From positions 22,400,923 through 22,464,922 of the forward strand of contig CM039515.1 in the NCBI GenBank assembly GCA_022432975.1: 64,000 nucleotides of DNA, read 5' to 3'. This document shows, in pieces, positions 21,416-31,945 of the stretch. This DNA is from Begonia masoniana (lineage: Eukaryota; Streptophyta; Magnoliopsida; Cucurbitales; Begoniaceae). A program made the translations under genes and the position numbers. The first letter of the stretch is position 1. Every line of letters begins with the position of its first letter. The notes under the pieces were generated by a model that was not told the origin of the DNA, did no database searches, and was given only the letters and a program-made list of their open reading frames with translations.

Positions 21416-21424
21416 ATAAGTTTT

Positions 21425-21442
21425 TGGCGTCGTTGCTGGGGA
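21425..21442 (+). other. Primer-binding site, tRNA-Asp type (Athila)
   Basis: TGGCGTCGTTGCTGGGGA differs from the usual Athila-clade site in two positions, both C to T, as expected from decay of methylated cytosines. Confidence 0.8.
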
Positions 21443-21515
21443 TAATTTTAAATTATTTTATTTTTGCTATAATTAATTTTTACGTTTTATTCATTGTTCT
21501 TCAGGTACCATTTGC

Positions 21516-22139
21516 TTGATGCCTGACAAAGACAACCAGGATCTTGTTCCACATGATCTAGAGATTGAAAGGACATTTCGCGCAAGAAGAAGACAACAAC
21601 AACAACCACTTATTGAGGAAGACAATATGACCAACAAGGAAGAAAAAAGAAATAATTTTGATCGTATTATTGATGACCGAGATCAGCCTATTCAGGATTT
21701 CGCCATTCCCACTCTTGATGATCTGAATCCCAGTATTGTGAGACCAGATTTACATGCTATCAGATTTGAGTTAAAACCAGTCATATTTCAGACGCTTCAA
21801 ACAGTTGGGCAATTTAGTGGATTGGTATCAGAAACCCTCATCGTAATCTCAAGGTTTTTGGAGAAGTGGGCGATTCATTCAATTTTCCTAGAGTTTTAGC
21901 TGAAGCGTTAAAGCTCAAACTTTTCTCATATTCCTTAAGAGACAGAGTATGAGATTGGTTAAACGACATTCCATCTAATACAATCACTACATGGGGAGAT
22001 TTAGCCAAGAAATTCATCATGAAATATCATCCACCAGTGAGAAATGCCAAAATGAGGAATGAAATCACAAGTTTACAACAGCGGGATGATGAATCACTTT
22101 ATGAGGCTTGGGACAGATTCAAAGAATTAATGAGACAGT
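21516..22139 (+). pseudogene. gag: AthE gag, first part
   Basis: From MPDKDNQDLVPHDLEIERTF through an acidic/Gln-rich N-terminus to FELKPVIFQTLQTVGQFSG, then a frameshift near 21830. Continues as FPRVLAEALKLKLFSYSLRD, then WLNDIPSNTITTWGDLAKKF and a MRQ end, with a stop. These are Athila Gag signatures (PALIQMVQ..., WL..LP..SI.TW.DL.KKF type). The solo LTR is inserted at the ACAGT of the MRQ codons. Confidence 0.82.
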
Positions 22140-23401
22140 TGTAGGAACGTGATTGTCTAAGAGGGGGGTGAATTAGAAATTACTTGCCCTAATTAATTTT
22201 ATGCAATGTAAATTAGTTTTATATGTTCTTCTCTCTTTATATGAGATTACTCAAATAATCGCAGACAAGCAGACAAGTCAAAGTAAAAAAAGAGAGAGAA
22301 AAATGACACCAGAGTTTTTAACGTAGTTCGGCCAATCCTGTCTACGTCCACGTTCCAAGGCTCCCCCTTGAAGATTCATTTCTTCTCCTCTCAGGAAAAC
22401 TAGATCGAACTTCACGGGCGTCGATCTACTGCCTTTTACACTTTGATTGATCTTCACGGGCGTCAATCACAGCCTTACACTTTGATTGATCTTCACGGGC
22501 TTCAATTACAGCCTTTACACTTTTTAGGAAATAGAATTATTAAGCACAAATGCTACACTCTCTCAAAGAGATAAATCTCAAGTTCTAGGGCAGAGAGAGA
22601 GGTTTACAGACTTTTTGCTAAAAAGCTCGTAGGAGTATTTTGTTACTGTTCAATTGATTGGCAAAAAGTTGTTCTCCTGAGCTTCATTCTTTCTTTTTTT
22701 CTCTGTCTGTAATTTGCCTTTCATCCAGAGAGGTCCTTGTCGCCGTACGAAAATATGACCGTTGGAGAGCTTTTGTTCACAAAAAAATAGCCGTTTGAAT
22801 TCTGGAGTCGCTATCACTCGCGGTCTTTAAAGTCTGGACGATTAAGTCTGTTTTGACTTTGGACGACTGCGTCTTTCATTGGTGTGGATGACTACGTCTG
22901 CTATTGGCGTGGACGACATCGTCTTTCTTTTGAGCGTGGACGACAGAGTCTTTCCTTTGAGCATGGACGACTGCGTCTTTCCTTTGAGCGTGGACGACTG
23001 CGTCTTTCTTTCGAACGTGGACAACTGCGTCTTTCTTTTGAGCGTGGACGACTGCATCTATCTTTTAAGCGTGGACGACTGCGTCTTCCTTTTGAGCATG
23101 GACGACTACGTCAGTCTTTCGCGTGGACAACTGAGACCATGGACATTTACGTCTTTCTCTGTTTTCTTTTCATGTGGACGATTGCCTTCCACAGACTATT
23201 AACACTTAGCCAAAATTGTTAGAAAACATAATACCCTTTTCAAGGGTATTTCCAGATAAATAAAATTTATATCATAATTCAATTATGCAGTCTATGTATT
23301 TCAAATTAATCATCATTTCACCAATATCATGTTAATCATAATAATCCAGATTAAACATAATCATAAAAAAATATAGTTACTTAAACGCATTTAAGCTAAC
23401 A
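22140..23401. mobile_element. Solo LTR, probably copia-type, in AthE gag
   Basis: 1262 bp from TGTAGGAACGTG to GCTAACA, with target duplication ACAGT at 22135-22139 and 23402-23406; the gag frame resumes on the right. The start TCTAAGAGGGGGGTGAATTAG-like segment and the ACGTAGTTCGGCCAATCCTG segment are typical of a family of plant LTRs. No coding sequence. Contains the first block of the 27-bp minisatellite. Confidence 0.78.
22855..23190 (+). repeat. 27-bp minisatellite, diverged block inside the solo LTR
   Basis: About 11-12 degenerate units built on GCGTGGACGACTGCGTCTTT. Unit variants (GACGACATCG, GACGACAGAG, TTTCCTTTGAGC) are mixed. The variation suggests this is the older source block for the array at 24091-25590. 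Confidence 0.9.
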
Positions 23402-24090
23402 ACAGTGCCCTAATCATGGAATACCACATTGGATTCAGATTGAGACATTTTATAATGGATTTAATGGCCATACCAGATCAATAATCGATGCTGCAGCAAA
23501 CGGAACTCTTCTATCAAAATCTTTCAATGAAACTTATGATTTGTTGGAATGAATGGCAGTGAATAGTCAATGGCATTAAGAAAGAGTTTACTCTACCAAG
23601 CGTGCATCTGGAGTTTATGATTTGGATGGAGTTTCTACTTTGAATGCAAAAATTGTCATGCTGGAAAACACCATCAAATCGATGAACAAGTCCTCAAAGC
23701 CAACAACGAGATAAGCATCGTGTATTTTCTGTGGGGAATACCATAATGACAATTTATGCCCTACTAACCTAGAATCTGCAAATTATGTAGGATACAACAG
23801 GAACAACAATATTTATTCTCAATCGTATAATCCTGGCTGGAAACAACATCCAAATTTTTAATGGAATTCTCAACAGCAGAATACTACATCACCAAGTAGA
23901 CCTATAGAAAATTACTCTCAAGGATTCTTGCAAACAACTCAATGTTCGATACCTCAAGATAAATCAGAAGGTTTTGCCAGAGAATACGCCTTCAAAACAG
24001 ATGTAATTCTGCAGAATTTGGCTGCGTCCATCAAAAACATCAAAACTCAAATGGGACAGTTAACTCAATCCTTAACACTAGGAATGTAAG
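23402..24090 (+). pseudogene. gag: AthE gag, second part
   Basis: Resumes CPNHGIPHWIQIETFYNG and runs through IDAAANGTLLSKSFNETYDL, IFCGEYHNDNLCPT and SYNPGWKQHPNF to IKTQMGQLTQSL, all Athila Gag landmarks including the single CX2C-type knuckle region. Several stops are present. Broken at 24090 by the minisatellite block. Confidence 0.82.
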
Positions 24091-25590
24091 TTCTTTTGAG
24101 CGTGGACGACTGCGTCTTTCTTTTGAGCGTGGACGACATCGTCTTTCTTTTGAGCGTGGACGACTGCGTCTTTCTTTTGAGCGTGGACGACTGCGTCTTT
24201 CTTTTGAGCGTGGACGACTGCGTCTTTCTTTTGAGCGTGGACGACTGCGTCTTTCTTTTGAGCGTGGACGACTGCGTCTTTCTTTTGAGCGTGGACGACT
24301 GCGTCTTTCTTTTGAGCGTGGACGACTGCGTCTTTCTTTTGAGCGTGGACGACTGCGTCTTTCTTTTGAGCGTGGACGACTGCGTCTTTCTTTTGAGCGT
24401 GGACGACTGCGTCTTTCTTTTGAGCGTGGACGACTGCGTCTTTCTTTTGAGCGTGGACGACTGCGTCTTTCTTTTGAGCGTGGACGACTGCGTCTTTCTT
24501 TTGAGCGTGGACGACTGCGTCTTTCTTTTGAGCGTGGACGACATCGTCTTTCTTTTGAGCGTGGACGACATCGTCTTTCTTTTGAGCGTGGACGACTGCG
24601 TCTTTCCTTTGAGCGTGGACGACTGCGTCTTTCTTTTGAGCGTGGACGACTGCGTCTTTCTTTTGAGCGTGGACGACTGCGTCTTTCTTTTGAGCGTGGA
24701 CGACTGCGTCTTTCTTTTGAGCGTGGACGACTGCGTCTTTCTTTTGAGCGTGGACGACTGCGTCTTTCTTTTGAGCGTGGACGACTGCGTCTTTCTTTTG
24801 AGCGTGGACGACTGCGTCTTTCTTTTGAGCGTGGACGACTGCGTCTTTCTTTTGAGCGTGGACGACTGCGTCTTTCTTTTGAGCGTGGACGACTGCGTCT
24901 TTCTTTTGAGCGTGGACGACTGCGTCTTTCTTTTGAGCGTGGACGACTGCGTCTTTCTTTTGAGCGTGGACGACTGCGTCTTTCTTTTGAGCGTGGACGA
25001 CTGCGTCTTTCTTTTGAGCGTGGACGACTGCGTCTTTCTTTTGAGCGTGGACGACTGCGTCTTTCTTTTGAGCGTGGACGACTGCGTCTTTCTTTTGAGC
25101 GTGGACGACTGCGTCTTTCTTTTGAGCGTGGACGACTGCGTCTTTCTTTTGAGCGTGGACGACTGCGTCTTTCTTTTGAGCGTGGACGACTGCGTCTTTC
25201 TTTTGAGCGTGGACGACTGCGTCTTTCTTTTGAGCGTGGACGACTGCGTCTTTCTTTTGAGCGTGGACGACTGCGTCTTTCTTTTGAGCGTGGACGACTG
25301 CGTCTTTCTTTTGAGCGTGGACGACTGCGTCTTTCTTTTGAGCGTGGACGACTGCGTCTTTCTTTTGAGCGTGGACGACTGCGTCTTTCTTTTGAGCGTG
25401 GACGACTGCGTCTTTCTTTTGAGCGTGGACGACTGCGTCTTTCTTTTGAGCGTGGACGACTGCGTCTTTCTTTTGAGCGTGGACGACTGCGTCTTTCTTT
25501 TGAGCGTGGACGACTGCGTCTTTCTTTTGAGCGTGGACGACTGCGTCTTTCTTTTGAGCGTGGACGACTGCGTCTTTCTTTTGAGCGTGG
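24091..25590 (+). repeat. 27-bp minisatellite array, about 55 copies, inside AthE gag
   Basis: 1500 bp of an almost uniform unit (GCGTGGACGACTGCGTCTTT plus CTTTTGA). A few variant units (GACGACATCG; TTTCCTTTGAGC) match variants in the solo LTR 0.9 kb upstream. No LTR sequence flanks it: gag stops at GGAATGTAAG and resumes at CAATTACCGAG. Because 27 is divisible by 3, long frames without stops exist on both strands; they are by-products of the repeat. Confidence 0.96.
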
Positions 25591-25803
25591 CAATTACCGA
25601 GTGATACAGAAGTGCCGCAAAGACCAGGAAAAGAGCACTGCAAGGCCATTGTATTGAGGAATGGAAGAGAATTTGAGATTATAGAAAAACAACAGAGGGT
25701 AAAAAATTTAAAGAAACAAGATGAGTTAGTTGAACAAGAAGATTTAGATGAATCAAAAAAGCATAACCAAGTGACTGATGCTGTAGCTACACTGCAGCAG
25801 TAG
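25591..25803 (+). pseudogene. gag: AthE gag, last part
   Basis: The frame LPSDTEVPQRPGKEHCKAIV then LRNGREFEIIEKQQ is the Athila Gag/protease junction region (usually ...CKAITLRSGK...). Directly follows the minisatellite block; ends at a stop at 25801. Confidence 0.75.
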
Positions 25804-26600
25804 CAAGGTGAATTGAAAATTCAGAGGCCACCACCACAATTTTTCCAAAGATTGCAGAAATATAATCAGGACAAGCAGTTTAAAAGATTCTTTGATATTC
25901 TTAAGCAACTCCACATCAATGTGTCCTTGGTAGAAGCACTTGAACAAATGTCCAACTACACAAAGTTTATGAAGGATATCTTGTCCAAGAAAAGAAGGCT
26001 GAGAGAATTTGAAATGGTATCCATGACTGAAGAAATAAGTTATATATTACAGAATAAGATCCCACCAAAATTGAAAGATCCAGGAAGCTTCGTCATTCCA
26101 TGCACGATCGGCAACAACTATTTTTGAAAGGCTTTGTGTGATTTAGGAGCAAGAATTAATTTAATGCCTATGTCCATCTTCAAGAAACTGGGAATAGGAG
26201 AAACTCAACCTACCACAGTTACTCTACAACTCGCTGATCGCTCATTAAGTCATCCTCAAGGGAAGATAGATGACGTGCTCGTAAAACTAGATAAATTTAT
26301 TTTTCTAGCAGACTTCATTATTTTGGACTACGAAGCAAATCGTGAAATACCCATCATATTGGGAAGACCCTTCTTAGCCACTCGAAGAACGTTAATCGAT
26401 GTTCAAAAAGGAGAACTCACCATGAGAGTGAATGATCAATAGGTTACCTTCAACATTTTAAAAGTCATGAAGTGTTCTTATGACAAAGAAGATTGTTTCA
26501 ATACATCAGAAAGGACAAAAACAAAAGAAACATAGCAGATTTCTCGGGGCTACAAAAAACAGTTTGAAGTTTTAGTAAGAACGGAAGATAAACCAGAATT
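25804..26600 (+). pseudogene. pol: AthE protease region
   Basis: Frames 25813-26127 and 26134-26442: PPPQFFQRLQKYNQDKQFKR, MSNYTKFMKDILSKKRRL, ILQNKIPPKLKDPGSFVIPC, then [11 protein letters not shown] (protease active site D-L-G-A), [20 protein letters not shown] and [18 protein letters not shown]. This is the Athila-clade retropepsin with its usual upstream domain. Broken by a stop/frameshift at 26128 and stops after 26440. Confidence 0.85.
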
Positions 26601-27440
26601 TCTATAGCCATCCATTGAAGACGCGCCAGCACTAGAGCTTAAACAACTGCCTTCTCACCTCGAATATGCATTTTTAAGACTCAAGGAAACTCTTCTTGTT
26701 ATTATTTCAGCTACTTTAACAACCATGCAAGAGAAAAATTACTCCAAATATTGAGAACTTACAAACAGACTTTGGCATGGACAGTTAGAGACATTAAGGG
26801 GATTAGTCCTAGTATTTGTATGCACAAAATACTCCTAGAAGATGGATACAATGCATCAATAGAGCAACAGAGAAGATTGAATCCAGTGATGAAGAAAGTT
26901 CTGAATAAGGAAATTCTCAAATTGTTGGATGCTGGAATTATTTTCTCAATTTCAGATAGCTCCTGGATTAGCCCAGTTCAATGTGTTCCAAAGAAAGGTG
27001 GGACAACAATTTTATCCAATGAAAAGAATAAATTGATTCTGACTAGGACAGTAATGGGATGGAGAATTCGCATGGATTACCGAAAATTAAATAAGGCCAC
27101 ATGTAAAGATCATTTCTTGCTACCGTTTATTCATAAGATGCTAGACAGGTTGGCTGGTAAGAAATTTTATTATTTTCTTGATGGGTATTCAGGCTATAAT
27201 CAAATCACGATTGCTCTCGAAGATCAAGAGAAAGCTATTTTTACATGTCCTTATTGAACTTTTGCATTTCAAAGGATGCATTTTGGGTTGTGCAACGCTC
27301 CAGCAACTTTCCAACGTTGCATGATGGTTATATTTTTAGACATGGTCGAAGAATGTTTGGAGATTTTTATGTATGATTTCTCTATTGTAGGAGAATCTTT
27401 CGAAACATGTTTGAAAAATTTGGAGCTAGTGCTCCAGCAA
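26601..27440 (+). pseudogene. pol: AthE reverse transcriptase, truncated, catalytic residue lost
   Basis: Legible motifs: GISPSICMHKILLEDGYNAS, QRRLNPVMKKVLNKEILKLL, WISPVQCVPKKGG, WRIRMDYRKLNKATCKDHF, DRLAGKKFYYFLDGYSGYNQ, then after a stop at about 27255 FAFQRMHFGLCNAPATFQRC. The catalytic box reads FMYDFS where the family has FMDDFS, so one catalytic Asp is lost. RT stops at ELVLQQ and the next legible text is integrase: the RT connection and RNase H (roughly 1 kb) are deleted. Confidence 0.85.
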
Positions 27441-28500
27441 TAACATGCAGCACCATATGGAGGACATTATGGAGGTACGCGCATGGCTGGGAAAATTTTG
27501 CAGTCAGGTTTATACTGACCCACTCTTTTTAAGGATGTCAATGCTTTTGTGAAGGGTTGTGACAAGTGTCAAAGGGTCAGAAATATTACTCGGAAACATG
27601 AGCTACCACTTAACAATATTATGGAGATCGCAATATCTGATGTGTGGGAGATTGATTTCATGGGGCCATTTCTTACATCTTTTGGTAATCAGTACATTCG
27701 CTTGGCTGTAGACTATATTTCAAAGTGGGTAGAAGTAGTAGCATTGCCAAACAATGAAGGAAAGGGCGTTCTAAAATTTCTACTAAAAAATATCTTCACA
27801 ATATTTGAAACACCTAGAGCAATTATTAGCGACGGAGCTCACTTCTGCAATAGATTTTTCAATGGATTATTAAGCAAGTATGGAGTCAGACATAAGGTGA
27901 CCACAACATATCACCCACAGAGTAATGGCCAAGCGGGGGTTTCTAACATAGAAATAAAAAGAATTCTGGAAAAAGTAGTGAATCCCAATAGGAAAGATTG
28001 GTCTCAAAAACTGGATGATGCATTAGGCACTACTCCATACAATTTGATTTACGAAAAAGCCTGTCACCTACCTGTGGAACTTGAACATAAAGCTTACTGG
28101 GCAATTAAGGCATTAAATTTGGATTTACAGTGGGCAGGTAAAAATCAATTTTTACAGCTGCAAAAATTAGAAGAACTGAGGATCGGTGCTTATGAGAATG
28201 CTAGAATTTACAAGGAAAAAGTAAAGAGATGACATGACAGAAAGATACAGCAGAGAGTTTTTGAAAAAGGACAGAAAGTTTTACTTTTTAATTCAAGACT
28301 GAAGTTGTTTTCAGGAAAGTTAAAATCTCAGAGGACTAGTCCCTTTGAAGTGATAGAAGTTTATCCATATGGTACCTTGGAATTACGAGATGAAAAAAGC
28401 AGGCAGAGTTTTAAAGTCAATGGCTAGAGAGTGAAGCATTATCTTGGAGAAAAATTGGTAGCAATTACGTCAATTTCTCTAGAAGACGGAAAAGCAACAT
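27441..28500 (+). pseudogene. pol: AthE integrase, catalytic Glu lost
   Basis: Starts APYGGHYGGTRMAGKILQSG with a stop, then [20 protein letters not shown]. In the 227-codon open frame (27549-28232) D36 (WEIDFMGPF) and D95 (IISDG) are present, but the third residue reads Gly in NGQAGVSN where the family has Glu. The C-terminal part continues past a TGA at 28230 (HDRKIQQRVFEKGQKVLLFN, TSPFEVIEVYPYGTLEL) to about 28500. Confidence 0.87.
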
Positions 28501-28963
28501 GAAGCATAAGAAAGTTAGGCTGAAAATTAAAAAAAAGAAAAAAAATCAAACGCTTATTGAGAGGCAACCTAATTTCTAATATCCTTTTTGTTTTCTTTAG
28601 ATTTTGCTAAAAATAATGTTGATGCTACAATATTTGCTGTAGCATCACAAATATTCAAAAAAAAAATAATAAAAAAGAAGAGAAAGAATAAAGAGTGGAA
28701 TAAATAGAATTAAATAATTAGATGTTTTAATCTAATTATTTAATTTTAATTGACCGCCTTCCCAAAAAAAATTCCCTCTCCTTCAAATTTTATTTTTTTT
28801 CTCGATTCACACTTCCCTCTTCTTTATCTCTAGAACTGCTGCAACGATTTTTCAGATTCTCACACCACACGAAATTTTCCCTCTCCATTCAGGATACCAA
28901 ATACGAACATAAGATCCAAGAGCTCTAGAAGGAAAGCTGCTGAGGATTTGCACCAGCCGGAAT
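28501..28963 (+). other. AthE spacer between integrase and the extra ORF
   Basis: AT-rich, no long frame. Contains a small perfect inverted repeat GATGCTACA (28621-28629) / TGTAGCATC (28638-28646). A pyrimidine-rich stretch (28745-28830) leads to the extra ORF, which begins around 28900. It may include the acceptor for a spliced message, as in related Athila elements; not demonstrable here. Confidence 0.5.
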
Positions 28964-28968
28964 TCATC
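28900..28968 (+). pseudogene. AthE extra ORF, first piece
   Basis: Reads TKYEHKIQEL.. or, in the frame that continues past TekD, SSRRKAAEDLHQPEFI. TekD is inserted at TCATC; the text resumes at 37732. Matches the start of the ORF that follows integrase in Athila elements. Confidence 0.55.
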
Positions 28969-31927
28969 CGTAACGACCCTTAAGCTATTCCCTTAAAATT
29001 CCTGAAAAATTTAAAATTTCTTTTATCCGTAATTACTCGTAACCTTTGAGCGGAATTTAAATCATAAACTAAATCGTTAAAATTCGTTTGAAACTATTTG
29101 TAAAAAAAATCAATTAAATGAAACTTAAACAATAATTAAATCGATTAAAACTTAAATTAAGACATCGGTCATTTGAAGCAACAGGCCATCGAAACAGAGG
29201 AGGGGCAGGAAAGACAATTCAGCCGAAAATGTAAGAGGCGACCGAACGCGTGATGTTATGCGATCGGGCGCCCCTTGCACAGCCGCCCGAACGCTTAACC
29301 TCAAGCGTTCGGTCGGTTCACGTTCTGTTTCCAGAACGTGAAATCCGACTCCCAAACCGATCGAACGCCTCTCTACCCGCGCACAGCCGCCAAACTCTCT
29401 GGAAAACCCGAGAGTTCTGCATTCCAACTCCTTTCCTCCTGCGATCAGTCGCCCCCCTCCCCCCCCCCCCCCCCCCCCCTTATTTCTTTCTTTTCCTCTT
29501 CTTTCCTTTCACGCTCTACTCACCAATTTCTCACACAACACTCAAACACTTTTCAACATCCACATTTCTTCATCTTTCTTCATCACATACCATTACAATT
29601 TCACAAATCACACTTCTATACAATAACTCCGTCTCTCGTATATATTACACACACTATTAAAGACCTATTTACCGACTCAAAACACATTTAAAACGTTACT
29701 AATTTCTCAAAACAAATCGCATGGTTCCGTTTAAAAGTTTAACATTCCTCCTATTTGAAAAAATACCAAAACATCATAAAACACTTTCAATTTCCCAAAA
29801 GAAAAACACCGCAACCTACCTATCCAAATCCAGTCATCCTAAATATCAACTATACAATCCTTTTTATCTATCAAATCCCCAAAACATTACCTATGTCCCC
29901 ACGGGTCAAAATCACGCTCCGACTGCCAGCGCACTCCCACGGGCCTCCTCCTTCAATCTGCTCATACTTCAGGCGGAGGGACGTCTTCCTCACCTGTCTC
30001 AATGTCTCCTACACCATAGAATTAAACACGTGAGCTAGAGGCTCAGTAAATCTAAGTGAATGCAAATGTATGCTATGCTATGCTATGTTCTTTTGAAACT
30101 CTGCATTCTTTTCATTTCTTTGTTTCTTTGTTTCTGTGTCTATGTGTCACCCGGGGCTTCACTCTCGTTAGATAGGAGCGGCACATCCTGCGGTTGGATA
30201 GCCCCTCGGATCTAACACGGGGGGAAAGCATGCTTCCTCCGACAGCCATGCCTGAACCACCGCACCCGGCGTGATTATCTCTGTTGTTCAATTACGTACT
30301 TTGTTTACCTTTTTCCGTGTAAAACGCTTTGAAATTCATTTTGCATGCGTGCTTAGAAAACAATGCATGAACGTGCTCAATACAATAATTAAAGCAAGTA
30401 GAAACATACAATATTGAACTGACAATTAACGACTTAACAAAACATAATTCTAACTACCCGTTCCAAACTACCCGAACGCATCTCAAATATCCTCGATCGA
30501 CTCAATTCGTACGGTGTAGGCCTAGATGGCCAAACAAGTCACAGAGACTTACCTCGCGTCGTTGAACACCGAGCTTGAAAGTCTTTGGTCTTACCTTTGC
30601 TAATCGCAAGTAACCTAATCAAGACATTAAAATCAAACACTTAAAACGCACACCAGAATTTTCGGATTATATCACAATACATTATACCAACTTTAAAAAT
30701 CCATAACTAATTCTATACATATCGAAACGCTTCGATTCCAAAGCCCATAGATTCATTAAAATGTCTATTTTACCCCGTTAAAACAGTTTGACAAACTAAA
30801 ATCAGAAGGAGGGTCAAAAGCATCAGAATAGCAACCTGCCCCGAATTTCATTTTACAATTTCACTTAAACTTTGAAAATTCATAACTTTTCCAATTCTTA
30901 TCCGATTTCAATGATTCAACATGCTATAGAATCCTTAAAATGTCTAGTTTAACATGGTGGAGTCTATTTGCCAAGTATCTAACTCAGTTAGCGGCAGAAA
31001 ATCAAAAACCGAAGCTGCCCTAACCTTTTCCAGTTTGCACATTTAAATCTTCAACCAATATTCAACCAATCCATCAAATAATGCTCAATAATCATCAATA
31101 CGGCAATATCTAACATTTTCGAACATAGCCCGGTTATTTTCGACACAAACCAACAAAACCCTAACGGTTTAACAATCTAGAAGTCGAGAACTAACGCTGA
31201 AATAACACTAGAATCTAACCTAGAATGCCGCTTGGAGAAGAAATAGTGAAGAACTCGGCTCGATTGGTGGAGGAATCGTTGAAAGAGAGAAGAAGCAACG
31301 TTGGAGAAGAAAAATCGCCAGGGAGGAGTGCTCTGCGATTTTCGTTAAGGGCTGGAGAAGAAATGAGGGGAGTTTTGCCTTTTAATTGAATTGGATTGGT
31401 AAATTACAAGTCCGTCCCTCATTTTAACTTTTCGTTTATCCTATTGTTCGACTATCGGTTCGGTTTCTCTAAAATTTTCCTATTTCTCCAATAATTCTAA
31501 CTTATTATTAGGGCTCTAATAAAACTCTCCGTTCATCAAACGGACTTAGTTTACTATTTTTACGAATTAAATCGCTATAGGGGCAAAAACGGAAACTTTA
31601 CCGTTTCACCATCGATTGGGATTTCAAAAATTCTCATCTTTCCCCTAAAATTCCTATAAATCATAAGGGTTCCATTAAAAGTCTCGATTCACAAAACGGA
31701 CATATTTCGATTATTTACGAAATTACCTCTTATAATGGAAATCGAACACTTGGGCGTTATACTGTCAATTTGGATTTCCGAAATTTCCTTATTCTTCTAA
31801 AATTTCTCATTAATTACTAGGGCTCTAACGAATCTTCCCGTTCGTAGAACGGACTTAATTTGATATATTTATGAAAATGGCATTCATATGCAGAAAATCG
31901 AAAACCCGATGAAAACCGGGTGTTACA
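28969..31927 (-). repeat. TekD 3' LTR (left copy)
   Basis: 2959 bp. Contains GC-rich hairpins (GAACGCTT/AAGCGTTC at 29289-29310; TTCACGTTCTG/CAGAACGTGAA at 29317-29342), a C run at 29451-29480 and a leader module. The AT-rich remainder includes many CAAAACGGA/GAACGGACTTA short words. Short frames such as 29250-29660 lie in it by chance. Confidence 0.92.
29994..30560 (-). other. Leader module of the TekD LTR (left copy)
   Basis: Element sense: AAAG|GTAAGACC, a 42-nt candidate exon, GAG|GTAAGT, hairpin GGCCATCTAGGCC (rc of 30519-30531), CCTACACCGTACGAAT (rc of 30505-30520). About 485 bp on is ATTCTATGGTGTAGG (rc of 30008-30022), then a 15-nt segment ending CAG|GTGAGG. The right LTR has the same (36310-36325, 35813-35827). 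Confidence 0.5.
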
Positions 31928-31945
31928 TTCTACCCACCTTAATTG
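31928..31945 (-). other. Polypurine tract of TekD
   Basis: Element sense ATTAAGGTGGGTAGAA directly before the 3' LTR, one or two bases off TekA/B. A weak form of the AAATTTT...AAAATTT stem-loop follows at 31946-31966. Confidence 0.75.

Noticed and set aside
22842..23222. Frames of about 110 codons in the solo LTR
   Set aside because: Degenerate 27-bp repeats in non-coding LTR sequence.
24040..25649. Several frames of about 500 codons on both strands
   Set aside because: The 27-bp unit is divisible by three and has no stop in these frames. No start context, domain or flanking coding signal.
29250..30038. Frames of 90-136 codons, repeated at 35064-35843
   Set aside because: They lie in the LTRs of TekD and differ by indels in the C run between the two copies; low-complexity Pro/Ser/Phe translations.
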